Below, in pieces: positions 35,552 to 43,125 of a DNA stretch of 64,000 bases. The stretch's first letter is position 1, and the number at the start of each line of letters is the position of its first letter. Under the pieces are notes generated by a model. The model did not search any database, was not told where the DNA came from, and saw only the letters and a program-made list of their open reading frames with translations. This stretch comes from an uncultured Verrucomicrobia subdivision 3 bacterium. Its GTDB lineage: Bacteria; Verrucomicrobiota; Verrucomicrobiia; Limisphaerales; UBA11358. The DNA lies in NCBI GenBank assembly GCA_903850425.1, contig CAINLR010000109.1:1-64000 (forward strand). Reading direction: 5' to 3'. The translations under genes were made by a program, and so were the position numbers.

Positions 35552-36859
35552 TTACTCGAAATTTTCCACGCGAATCATCACCGGCTTGTTTTTCACGACG
35601 GGCAATTTCGCAATCTTCGCCAGGGCTTTGCGCATGGCCGCATTCGGCGCATCGTGAATCATCAGGATCAGTGCTACGCTGGCCCCGGTCTGGCTTTCCG
35701 GCTGGAACACGGAAGAGATGCCGATTTTGGCCGACGCAAAAATGGCCGCAATCTTGGCGATCACGCCCGGCTTGTCCAGGACGCACAAGCGGACATAGTA
35801 GCGCGAAACGATTTCATCCATCGGCGCGATGCGACCGCCTTTGACGCAGGCCACAAATGGCGCAACGCGAACTTTCCCGCCGTTCTTCAAATCGAGCGCG
35901 GCGTCGGCCACGTCACTCAACACGGCGCTGGCGGTCGCGTCTTTGCCTGCCCCGCGTCCGTAAAACAGCGTGTCGCCCACGATGTCGCCGCGCACGAAGC
36001 AGGCGTTGAACACGCCGTTGACGCTGGCCAGAACGTGCGCGTTCGGAATGAGCGTTGGATAAACCGAGACTTGCACGCCGGGCTTCTTGCCGGAAATCTG
36101 CTTGGCGATGCCGAGCAACTTGATCGTGTAGCCGAGTTTCTCGGCGAACTGCATGTCAACTTTGGAAATCTCGCGGATGCCTTCGGTGTGGATGGCGTGG
36201 TGATCCGCCCAGAAACCGTGGGCGAGCGACGCCAGAATGCCGATCTTGTGCTGCGCGTCGTAGCCGTCAATGTCCAGGTCGGGCGGGGTCTCGGCATAGC
36301 CGAGCTTTTGCGCGTCAGCCAGCACGTCGGCGAATTCCGCGCCTTCCGCTTTCATGCGCGACAAGATGTAATTGCAGGTGCCATTGACGATGCCGTAGAT
36401 CGCGGGAAACTGATTCGCGACAAATCCTTCGCGTAGCGACTTGATAATGGGAATGCCGCCGCAGACGCTCGCTTCGTAATAAAGATTCGCGCCACTTTTT
36501 GCTGCTGCTGCAAAGAGTTCCGGGCCATGCGTGGAGAGCAAAGCCTTGTTCGCGGTCACCACGGTTTTGCCTTGCGCGAGGGCTGCCAGCACCATCGTTT
36601 TGGCGATGCCGGTGCCGCCCACGAGCTCGATGACAATGTGGATTTCCGGATCGTTGACGACTTCCTGCCAGTCCGTCGTCATCAGATTGCGGGCAATGGG
36701 ATACGGGCGCGGCTCGTCAAACGACTTGACCGCGATCTTGCGGAAAACGAGCTGCACGCCGAGGCGCGCGGCCATGAGCCCGCCGTTTTTCTCCCACGCG
36801 TGGAAGACGCCGCTGCCGACGGTTCCGCCGCCAATCATGCCGAGATTCACTTGCTGCAT
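35552..36859 (-). CDS. hom: homoserine dehydrogenase
   Basis: Reduces aspartate semialdehyde to homoserine with NAD(P)H. ATG 36859 (MQQVNLGMIGGGTVGSGVFH) gives 435 aa; the track adds three residues from a GTG. The Rossmann motif GGGTVGSGV, the VVTANKALLSTHGPEL block and the catalytic Lys/Glu region GTCNYILSRMKAEGAEFADV LADAQKLGYAE are present. A C-terminal ACT domain (LCVLDKPGVIAKIAAIFASA) allows feedback by threonine. It is monofunctional, not fused to aspartate kinase; lysC lies 3 kb downstream. With thrC it forms a likely two-gene transcription unit. Confidence 0.97.
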   Translation of the reverse strand: MQQVNLGMIGGGTVGSGVFHAWEKNGGLMAARLGVQLVFRKIAVKSFDEPRPYPIARNLMTTDWQEVVNDPEIHIVIELVGGTGIAKTMVLAALAQGKTVVTANKALLSTHGPELFAAAAKSGANLYYEASVCGGIPIIKSLREGFVANQFPAIYGIVNGTCNYILSRMKAEGAEFADVLADAQKLGYAETPPDLDIDGYDAQHKIGILASLAHGFWADHHAIHTEGIREISKVDMQFAEKLGYTIKLLGIAKQISGKKPGVQVSVYPTLIPNAHVLASVNGVFNACFVRGDIVGDTLFYGRGAGKDATASAVLSDVADAALDLKNGGKVRVAPFVACVKGGRIAPMDEIVSRYYVRLCVLDKPGVIAKIAAIFASAKIGISSVFQPESQTGASVALILMIHDAPNAAMRKALAKIAKLPVVKNKPVMIRVENFE

Positions 36860-36904
36860 AGAACGCACAGCTTGCCGCGAAACAGCACAGGGGACAATTC
36901 AATT

Positions 36905-37348
36905 TTAGAAACTCGTTTGTTTCAGCAGCAGAATGCTGTCCAGGTCGGTGGGCTTGAAAACAAAGTGATTGCTTGCAGCCTGCGGCGGTGGCGGCTGCGC
37001 CCGGTTGGCAACCACGTAATAGCCTTCCCACCACTTTCCCCGATCCTTGAATTCCAATTCCGAAATCCATATTTCAATCCCGCCTTGGTAGCTGCAAACC
37101 AAGTGTGGATGCAGGGCCAGAATTGAGGGGGGCCATTTGGCTCGAGGAATTATCCGGATGCCAAGATCGCATTGATATCCGTAGTCAGGAACATTTGTTG
37201 GCAGTTCGCTGACGGGAAATTGTCCAAATAAAACCCTTGAGTCTGCACGAAGCGCTTCCGCATTTTTGACGGGCGGCAGATCGTGGCGGGCGCACGAAAC
37301 CAACGCCAGGCTACAACAAAGAATTACAAAAGTAAGGGCGTCGCGCAT
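36905..37348 (-). CDS. hypothetical lipoprotein
   Basis: A 147-aa protein with a short signal peptide and a lipobox-like LVSC (FVILCCSLALVSCARHDLPP), suggesting lipidation at Cys19. The mature part has aromatic-rich strands (WISELEFKDRGKWWEGYYVV) and no recognised domain. It lies 42 bases downstream of the MoxR ATPase gene on the same strand, at the position where MoxR genes usually have a DUF58 partner; this protein is not one. Its function is unknown. Confidence 0.65.
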   Translation of the reverse strand: MRDALTFVILCCSLALVSCARHDLPPVKNAEALRADSRVLFGQFPVSELPTNVPDYGYQCDLGIRIIPRAKWPPSILALHPHLVCSYQGGIEIWISELEFKDRGKWWEGYYVVANRAQPPPPQAASNHFVFKPTDLDSILLLKQTSF

Positions 37349-37390
37349 TTTCTAAAAACATCCGCCTAAAGTTCATTTCGCCGGCGAGCT

Positions 37391-38404
37391 TCACGCCGCC
37401 GCCGAAACTTGCCCCAGAATTTCTGCCACGACCTCAGCCACTTTGACGTCGGGACGCTGCGCGTCCTTGCGCACGATGAGCCGGTGCGCCAAAACTTTTT
37501 GCGCAATCGCTTTCGCTTGCTCCACGGAAACGGAATCCCGGCCTTCAATCGCCGCCATCGCCTGCGCGGCGCGGAACAGGCCCAGCGAACCGCGCGGACT
37601 CGCCCCCAGCCGCAGCGCCGGATGTTCGCGGGTTGCCCGCACGATCCGCAAAATGGCCGCGCACGCGTCCGGCGCGACGTTGATGCTGCGCACATATTCC
37701 TGGCATTTCGTGATCGTGTCCGGCGTCGTCACCGGTTGCAGCAGCTCGATGGGATGGCGCAGTTGGAAGCGTTCCACCATTTCCTTTTCGTCCGCATAGC
37801 TGGGATAGCCCAGCTCCATCCGCATCAGGAAACGATCCTTCTGCGCTTCCGGCAGCAGAAACGTGCCCTCCTGCTCGATGGGATTTTGCGTGGCGACCAC
37901 CATGAACGGCTTCTGCAATCGGTAGGTGACGCTGCCCGCCGTGACCATGGATTCGCCCATCGCTTCAAGCAACGCCGATTGCGTGCGCGGGCTGGCGCGG
38001 TTGATTTCGTCCACCAGCACGAACTGCGAAAAGATCGGGCCGAAACGAAATTCCGAGCGACCGGTCGTCGGTTCCAAACGCGCCTCGCCCAGCACATCGG
38101 TTGGCTGCAAATCCGGCGTGCATTGGATGCGCTTGAAGGTGCAGCCGGCGCTCTGCGCGATCGCCCGCGCCAGCATCGTCTTCGCCACGCCGGGCACGTC
38201 TTCAATGAGCAGATGGCCTTCCGCCAGAAAGACCGCGATGGCCAGCACGATCTGCTCGTGCTTGCCCACCACCACTTTCTCCACGTTGCCGATGAGCTGG
38301 CGCGCGATGGCCGATACTTCCGGCCCCGCCAACCCTTTCGGTTCGGCAATGGGCGACAAACTGACTTTGGGTTTTTGTCCGGCGGGCAATTCGCGAAATG
38401 TCAT
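37391..38404 (-). CDS. MoxR-family AAA+ ATPase
   Basis: A 337-aa AAA+ ATPase of the MoxR family, chaperone-like proteins that help mature metalloenzymes or surface complexes. Walker A is EDVPGVAKTMLARAIAQ, Walker B FVLVDEINRASPRTQSALLE, sensor 1 PFMVVATQNPIEQEGTFLLP EAQKDRFLM. The C-terminal lid contains RLGASPRGSLGLFRAAQAMA. ATG 38404 overlaps the stop of a small upstream ORF by four bases. Most MoxR genes are followed by DUF58 and von Willebrand A genes; none is present here, so this appears to be an orphan copy. Confidence 0.93.
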   Translation of the reverse strand: MTFRELPAGQKPKVSLSPIAEPKGLAGPEVSAIARQLIGNVEKVVVGKHEQIVLAIAVFLAEGHLLIEDVPGVAKTMLARAIAQSAGCTFKRIQCTPDLQPTDVLGEARLEPTTGRSEFRFGPIFSQFVLVDEINRASPRTQSALLEAMGESMVTAGSVTYRLQKPFMVVATQNPIEQEGTFLLPEAQKDRFLMRMELGYPSYADEKEMVERFQLRHPIELLQPVTTPDTITKCQEYVRSINVAPDACAAILRIVRATREHPALRLGASPRGSLGLFRAAQAMAAIEGRDSVSVEQAKAIAQKVLAHRLIVRKDAQRPDVKVAEVVAEILGQVSAAA

Positions 38405-38613
38405 AACGTCATCCTATCAAACATCCGGCAAGTTGGTGGCTGATTTCCTGCAACGCATTGATTTCCGCCGTCGCGGATGGGCACGCCCAACGCGCCGCCC
38501 AGGCCGGTGCGGTGACGGCTGAGCCACGGACTATGCGTTCCTGCTACCAGCGCCACCGTGGCGGCGGGAGTAAGAACGACCGACGGACGGGCTTTGGTAG
38601 TTTTAGTTTTCAT
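38401..38613 (-). CDS. small doubtful ORF coupled to moxR
   Basis: A 70-aa ORF (MKTKTTKARPSVVLTPAATV ...) whose TGA overlaps the moxR ATG as ATGA. The overlap is the only support. The sequence after residue 30 looks random, no family is recognised, and it may be a leftover of a gene cut by the neighbouring insertion. About 70 bases between this ORF and the next gene hold no other signal except the GTTAGGCCAC box. Confidence 0.25.
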   Translation of the reverse strand: MKTKTTKARPSVVLTPAATVALVAGTHSPWLSRHRTGLGGALGVPIRDGGNQCVAGNQPPTCRMFDRMTL

Positions 38614-38671
38614 TGGCAGAGTAGAGTAACCCAGTTGCTGACACCGGGCCTCTGCCTTCTCATTCTATCTT

Positions 38672-38681
38672 GTTAGGCCAC
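38672..38681. repeat. boundary box GTTAGGCCAC (left)
   Basis: This ten-base box lies one base beyond the stop codon of the low-GC gene 38683-39132. Its exact inverted copy GTGGCCTAAC lies at 39149-39158, outside the start codon. GTTAGGC and GCCTAAC match the GTTRRRY and RYYYAAC core sites of integron attC elements. Confidence 0.6.
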
Positions 38682-38682
38682 G

Positions 38683-39132
38683 TCATGTTTTATTCTCGAA
38701 CTTGCCTCTCAAAAATCTGTAATAGGACCATACACTATCCACTGGCCCGTTCTCCAATCGCATTCCAACTTTTAGGTGTGGCCACATATCGCCACCAGCA
38801 CCAGCCTGAAAAGTCAAAAGCGTCTGTCCGGGATACAACGCACTCTCCATCTTCCAAGTCCCGCCGAATTGACGTTTGATGACCTCGGCAATATAACCGC
38901 CGAACATGAGGCTAATCTGCTCCAGCTTTTCCGGCGGCGGCGGAGCTTTCTTGGTGATCTTGCTCCAAAATCCTCTTGGAATCGTGAGATAAATCCTGGA
39001 CAACATACTCTCGACCTTCTCGATGCTCGCATCGGAGTAGTCTAATGTTATGCCAAACGACTGACGAGCATACTCCACGCAAGAGTTAGCGGCCTCGCTC
39101 ATTGTTTCATTAACTGATTCGCTCTCGCTCAT
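38683..39132 (-). CDS. hypothetical protein, cassette-like low-GC gene
   Basis: A 149-aa cytoplasmic protein (MSESESVNETMSEAANSCVE ...). The pattern YARQSFGITLDYSDASIEKV ES and LMFGGYIAEVIKRQFGG resembles DUF3806-like hypothetical proteins, which I recall mainly as stand-alone proteins without known function; the match is from memory and loose. Two 60-base lines counted within it gave 48% and 53% G+C, against 60% in a line of moxR, so it is compositionally different. It is framed by inverted GTTAGGCCAC boxes, and the reading frame occupies nearly all the space between them, as in an integron gene cassette. No integrase gene is in the window. Confidence 0.65.
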   Translation of the reverse strand: MSESESVNETMSEAANSCVEYARQSFGITLDYSDASIEKVESMLSRIYLTIPRGFWSKITKKAPPPPEKLEQISLMFGGYIAEVIKRQFGGTWKMESALYPGQTLLTFQAGAGGDMWPHLKVGMRLENGPVDSVWSYYRFLRGKFENKT

Positions 39133-39148
39133 AAACTGTGCGTGCCAA

Positions 39149-39196
39149 GTGGCCTAACTAGGATTCGGGCGCAAATTGCGGTATATCAAGTCAGGC
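39149..39196. repeat. boundary box GTGGCCTAAC with possible attC-like hairpin
   Basis: Starting at GCCTAAC (39152) and ending at GTCAGGC (39196), the segment has imperfect complementary ends and an inner palindrome CGCAAATTGCG. This could be a short attC-like site, but the ends are one base off and the length (45 bases) is below the usual range. Confidence 0.35.
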
Positions 39197-39891
39197 ATGG
39201 AGGGGTTGTATTTCAGGCTTCCCCCGTTGTCAACAAGGGTTTGTATCTTTTCCAGCCATGAGTATTGAACCGGGAAAAACCGCACGCCCGCGCGCCCAGC
39301 CAATTCCCAATCCGAAGTTGCGGCTGCGGAGTCCGCAGGATGGCTGAAACCAGGAAAAAATGCCGGATTTGGGAGTTTTCAGGATTTTATTGCGATTTTC
39401 GGCGCTTTTGGAGGAGTTTTGGCCGGCAACCTTCCTTCCACCACCGCCCGGACTCCTATCCTGGCGGCGCGGACTCCTATCCTGGTGGCGCGGACTCCTA
39501 TCCTGACGGCGCGGACTCCTATCCTGACGGCGCGGACTCCTATCCTGACGGCGCGGACTCCTATCCTGACGGCGCGGACTCCTATCCTGGTGGCGCGGAC
39601 TCCTATCCTGGCGGCGCGGACTCCTATCCTGGTGGCGCGGACTCCTATCCGGGCGGCCAGAACTCCTATTCCGGCGGCGCAGACTCCTTTCTGGCGGGCG
39701 GCAGTTCATTGGCGGGTGGCGGGGATGGGTGGCCGGCTGCCTGGCATTCCTGGGCCAGGGCGGCGGATTGGAAGCCGGGCGAGGTGGGTTGGCCGCCCGC
39801 CGGAGACGGTTTAACCTGGAACCCGAGGAGTTGGTTCACGGGTTTCAGGGCAACATCACTTGTCAGGCAGCGGGGCGGCTCAATGGCGATT
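39197..39891. other. gene-poor region with tandem repeats
   Basis: No confident gene. A long plus-strand ORF (from ATG 39340) crosses the repeats and continues antisense through the pseudopilin gene to 40368, which is unlikely to be real in full. A minus-strand ORF of RSPRRQD units is equally possible as a shadow. Beyond the array (39702-39891) the sequence is G-rich without recognisable content. Confidence 0.55.
39450..39701. repeat. 21-bp tandem repeat, about 12 units
   Basis: Units of GGACTCCTATCCTGNNGGCGC run without spacers. Four consecutive units (39492-39575) are identical, and variants GGTGGC, GGCGGC and GACGGC alternate at two positions. In frame this reads DSYPGGA/DSYPDGA. The absence of unique spacers excludes CRISPR. 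Confidence 0.95.
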
Positions 39892-40473
39892 TCAAGGGGT
39901 GCGGACTTTTTCCACTCGCCCGTCAAAGTAGAGCGCGTTTTTTCCCGCGAGCCGGCTGTGGGCGCCATGGAAAGGGTCGGCGTCGCCCATGATCGGGGTT
40001 TCGTCGCGGCCGCCAAAGAGTGTGTTCACAATGACGCTGGCTTCGTTGGTGTAGATCGTGGCCCATTGCGGCGCGGAATACGGGGCGTCGTTCAACCAGA
40101 AATTCCATTCGTAGCTGGTGAGTTCCTGGTCAAAAAGATTTTGATCGGCCGGACAGGCGAATACTTTGTTCGTCTTTTGATTGGCGAACAGGGTGGTGGT
40201 GATGGGCGGCAGCTTGGTCATCTGGCTGGGCAGATAGCCCGCGCAGACCGGCAGGCGGTCGCGATTGTCCTGAATGTAAACGTTCAGCGCCAGGCCGATC
40301 TGATGCAGGTTGCTGACGCAAGCAATGGATTTGGCGGTGTTTTTTCCCTTGGCCAGCGCCGGGAGTAACAAGGCCGCCAGAATGGCAATGATGGCGATGA
40401 CCACCAGCAGTTCAATCAGCGTGAAGGCCCGGAGGGGGCGGTGTGACCCGGTGGATTTATCGTGGAGATGCAT
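39892..40473 (-). CDS. pseudopilin-like exported protein (1)
   Basis: A 193-aa protein with a type IV pilin/type II secretion prepilin N-terminus: a basic leader, then [25 protein letters not shown], the Glu at +5 and a hydrophobic helix. The mature domain ([32 protein letters not shown], and the C-terminal [20 protein letters not shown]) is the type found by the dozen in Verrucomicrobia and Planctomycetes (DUF1559-related, with H-x-G...DG near the end). Such proteins are processed by a prepilin peptidase; their role in secretion is not established. A second such gene lies 0.75 kb upstream. Confidence 0.9.
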   Translation of the reverse strand: MHLHDKSTGSHRPLRAFTLIELLVVIAIIAILAALLLPALAKGKNTAKSIACVSNLHQIGLALNVYIQDNRDRLPVCAGYLPSQMTKLPPITTTLFANQKTNKVFACPADQNLFDQELTSYEWNFWLNDAPYSAPQWATIYTNEASVIVNTLFGGRDETPIMGDADPFHGAHSRLAGKNALYFDGRVEKVRTP

Positions 40474-40490
40474 GCGCGCGAATGGTTGGG

Positions 40491-41027
40491 TTACTGCAGG
40501 CTGCCAATGGTTTTCAGCAATTGCGAAATCACGGGCGCGGTTTGCCCGCGATACTGGACATCCTGGGAGTTATATTGGGCGGTGGCCTTTTGCAACATGG
40601 CCCGGCCGGCCGGCGATTGCAGACGCACGCTCAAGTCGGCGCGGGCTTGCGGCGAGAGGGACTGGCGGTATTGCTCCACCCATTTGGCGGAGGCGTTGAT
40701 GTTGGCCTGCCGCTGGCTTTCGGGGGAATGCTTGACCATCAACTGTAGGGCGCGGATATGGTCCACATTAAAAAAATCCAGAAACGCCTTTTGCTGGTTG
40801 GCGGGATCTGCCTGGCTGCCATAACGGCCTTCGAGATATTTTTGGAAACGCGCGTCGGCATCGGGAGCATTGCGCGCGGCGATGCCCGCGCGGATATCCT
40901 GCATCAATTCCGGCGGCAGGCGCTGGCGGATCCGATACGCGACGACGGCACCGACCACGGCTAGAACCGCGATCGTGATGCCGGCAACGCGCCAGAAAAC
41001 TCCCCGTGATCTTGTTTTCGCTTGCAT
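40491..41027 (-). CDS. hypothetical single-pass membrane protein
   Basis: A 178-aa protein with one N-terminal membrane helix ([18 protein letters not shown]) and a helical periplasmic part. The segment [28 protein letters not shown] and [23 protein letters not shown] have no family I can name. It lies between the two pseudopilin genes on the same strand, 17 bases upstream of the first, so joint transcription is likely and a link with the secreted pseudopilin is possible. About 200 bases separate it from the second pseudopilin gene, with no obvious terminator. Confidence 0.65.
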   Translation of the reverse strand: MQAKTRSRGVFWRVAGITIAVLAVVGAVVAYRIRQRLPPELMQDIRAGIAARNAPDADARFQKYLEGRYGSQADPANQQKAFLDFFNVDHIRALQLMVKHSPESQRQANINASAKWVEQYRQSLSPQARADLSVRLQSPAGRAMLQKATAQYNSQDVQYRGQTAPVISQLLKTIGSLQ

Positions 41028-41227
41028 AAGTCCTGATGAAAAATTGTGCGCTAGCCTAGCAGAAAATAAGCTGCCACGTCACGCGGCAAACATCGCTTGG
41101 CAGCTTCGCCCCCGCGTTTTGGCCCTTCTGGCTCAGGATGGTCACCGGTTCAGGCTGGCTGGCGCCATATTTTGGGATGGAAGAAATCCAAGATCAGGGA
41201 TGGCCAGAAGCGTTCCGCCCGCCGCGC

Positions 41228-42007
41228 CTACGGCTCCAGATCGCCCGCTTCCAGAACTTTGAGGATCAGGTCAAAGGCGGTGTAGAGGCTCACGCTGCCG
41301 CCAAGGTTGACCGTGAAGCGCCCGTCGCGGTTGAGCTGTGACTGCGTGTGACCGTCCGAATAGAGAATATTCACCGCGCGTTGCTGGTGGTGGGTGCTGG
41401 GCAAAATGCCGTAAGTGGCCATGCCCGGTGGACAAAGGAATTGCGTGTCTATGACCAGCGCGCGAAGAGGCATCCCATTGCGGTTGTTGCCCAAGTCATC
41501 CAGCTTGGGCGGAGTCAGAGTCGGACTTCCGAACATCTGGGTATTGCCTGCGTGCCGGTAGTAGTAACTGCACAGCGCCTGGCGCACGCCCACATTGGTA
41601 AGCTGCGTGTCGGCATCAAGCAGTTGGTCGCTGCCCGGACAAAAAAGCACTTTGGGCTGGGCGGCCAGTTGCTGGCTCAGCAGCAGGCCCAATCCCACGG
41701 GCGCGCCAGTGCCCAAAGAAATCAAGCTGGTCGGCGCACCAGTGGAGGGATACAAATCCATTGGGCTGGTGAATGCGCCCGCCTTGGGGCCAAATGGAAT
41801 CTCGCCGTTGCTGTCGTTGGCGTAGATGCGAATCGCCACGCCTCCCTGTCGCAAATTTGAAAGACACACGGCGCGATTGGCCTTCGCCTTGGCGGCGGCC
41901 ATTGCTGGCAATAACAGCGCGGCGAGGATGGCAAGGATGGCAATGACCACCAACAACTCAACGAGCGTGAAAGCCCGGCGAAAGTTGGTTGGAAGCGGCA
42001 GTTGCAT
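41228..42007 (-). CDS. pseudopilin-like exported protein (2)
   Basis: A 259-aa protein from ATG 42007 (MQLPLPTNFRRAFTLVELLV); the track's TTG start adds five residues. The prepilin motif [20 protein letters not shown] is followed by a mature domain similar to copy 1 (CLSNLRQGGVAIRIYANDSN, VLFCPGSDQLL, and near the end AVNILYSDGHTQSQL). It ends in a helix (TAFDLILKVLEAGDL). It stands 18 bases downstream of the exported protein gene 42026-42973, so the two are surely co-transcribed. Confidence 0.9.
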   Translation of the reverse strand: MQLPLPTNFRRAFTLVELLVVIAILAILAALLLPAMAAAKAKANRAVCLSNLRQGGVAIRIYANDSNGEIPFGPKAGAFTSPMDLYPSTGAPTSLISLGTGAPVGLGLLLSQQLAAQPKVLFCPGSDQLLDADTQLTNVGVRQALCSYYYRHAGNTQMFGSPTLTPPKLDDLGNNRNGMPLRALVIDTQFLCPPGMATYGILPSTHHQQRAVNILYSDGHTQSQLNRDGRFTVNLGGSVSLYTAFDLILKVLEAGDLEP

Positions 42008-42025
42008 TGCCAAAATCAGCAACCA

Positions 42026-42973
42026 TCACCGAGCCTGCGCCCGATAATAACGTTGGCCTAAAGTGGTGATGCTGTCGCTGAAGATTGTGGAACCGGTGAC
42101 GTTGGTAAACGTGCCCAGGCTGGTCCAATTACTGGCAATCGTCATGAGGTTTGTGGTCGTGAAGATCGTGAATGGCCGCCCGGGCTCGCTTTGCACGGTG
42201 AAGGTAAAGCCGTTAGTCGTCACTGCTGAATTGAGCAAAGTGGGCGCGAGCGTTTTGACCAGCCGGACATTATCCAAATCCCAATAGCCGCCTGCCAATT
42301 CAAAAGCCGTGGTGGAAAGAAGCTGAATCCCGATGTGCTGGCCGGCCCAAGGATCACTTGCTCCCACGGTTGGCAGGTGAACTTGAAAATCCACCAGATG
42401 CGTATTGTTGGGAAAAGTCGTGGGGCTGTTGGTAACGCTGGTAGTAGCCACCATCACGAGGTTGCTCGCGGCATCGCGATAATAGAGACCTAACTGTAGC
42501 GTCACCCCCGGTTGCATGTTGCCGCCGCCGCCGATCACGCCCACCGTCAAATCATACGCGCTGCCCACTTCGAAGGTGGCGTTGAATGCATGGCTGGGTG
42601 TGGTGTTGGTCCCCGAAAGCGAATTGTAATCCTGAAACAAACCAGCCCCGGGTAGCGCGAATAAAAACGCCGCCTGCTGCCCGTCAGCGTTGTCAATAAA
42701 AGTGCCGGGATTGGGCACATTGAAGAAGGTGCCCATGAGAAAATCCCACGGCGTGTTGAAATTCTGGCTGGGATCATACCAGAAAGGCTGGGGAGTTTTC
42801 TGCCATTCCTCCATGTCCGGAATGGCGTAAGGGTTTTCCATCGGAACCAGCGGCGATTCAAAGGAGCCGTTGGGAATCGCCACGTTGCCGGCTTTAAGGG
42901 CCAGAGCCAGCGGCGTCAACAGACAGCACAGCCAGGCGCTGCGCTTGAACTTAGAATGATTTTTGAAGGACAT
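42026..42973 (-). CDS. exported hypothetical beta-rich protein
   Basis: A 315-aa protein with a Sec signal peptide (SAWLCCLLTPLALALKAGN). The beginning VAIPNGSFESPLVPMENPYA and the later YWDLDNVRLVK segment are typical of the HpiC1/carbohydrate-binding-like jelly rolls in exported proteins of this group. The C-terminus (GFTFTVQSEPGRPFTIFTTT NL ... YYRAQAR) is the same module that ends the nuclease protein at 20.3 kb. A role in binding an extracellular glycan is an inference. It heads a small unit with the pseudopilin gene that follows. Confidence 0.75.
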   Translation of the reverse strand: MSFKNHSKFKRSAWLCCLLTPLALALKAGNVAIPNGSFESPLVPMENPYAIPDMEEWQKTPQPFWYDPSQNFNTPWDFLMGTFFNVPNPGTFIDNADGQQAAFLFALPGAGLFQDYNSLSGTNTTPSHAFNATFEVGSAYDLTVGVIGGGGNMQPGVTLQLGLYYRDAASNLVMVATTSVTNSPTTFPNNTHLVDFQVHLPTVGASDPWAGQHIGIQLLSTTAFELAGGYWDLDNVRLVKTLAPTLLNSAVTTNGFTFTVQSEPGRPFTIFTTTNLMTIASNWTSLGTFTNVTGSTIFSDSITTLGQRYYRAQAR

Positions 42974-43125
42974 AAATTATGGGATTCCGCGATCTTCAGC
43001 GACGCTTTCTCAGTCGCGCGGTCGGAAAGTAAAACGCGAAGCCGCTTTGAAGTAAAACGTTTCTTCCGGCGGAACGCGCAAAATTGCCAGTCCGAAAATT
43101 GCGCGGCGGTGGTGAGGGCTTGGCT

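Noticed and set aside
39450-39701. CRISPR array
   Set aside because: The 21-bp units are directly adjacent with no unique spacers, and no cas genes are near.
39340-40368. 343-aa plus-strand ORF through the 21-bp repeats
   Set aside because: Its second half is antisense to a pseudopilin gene with a textbook N-terminus. Only the leader and repeats could be a real unit.
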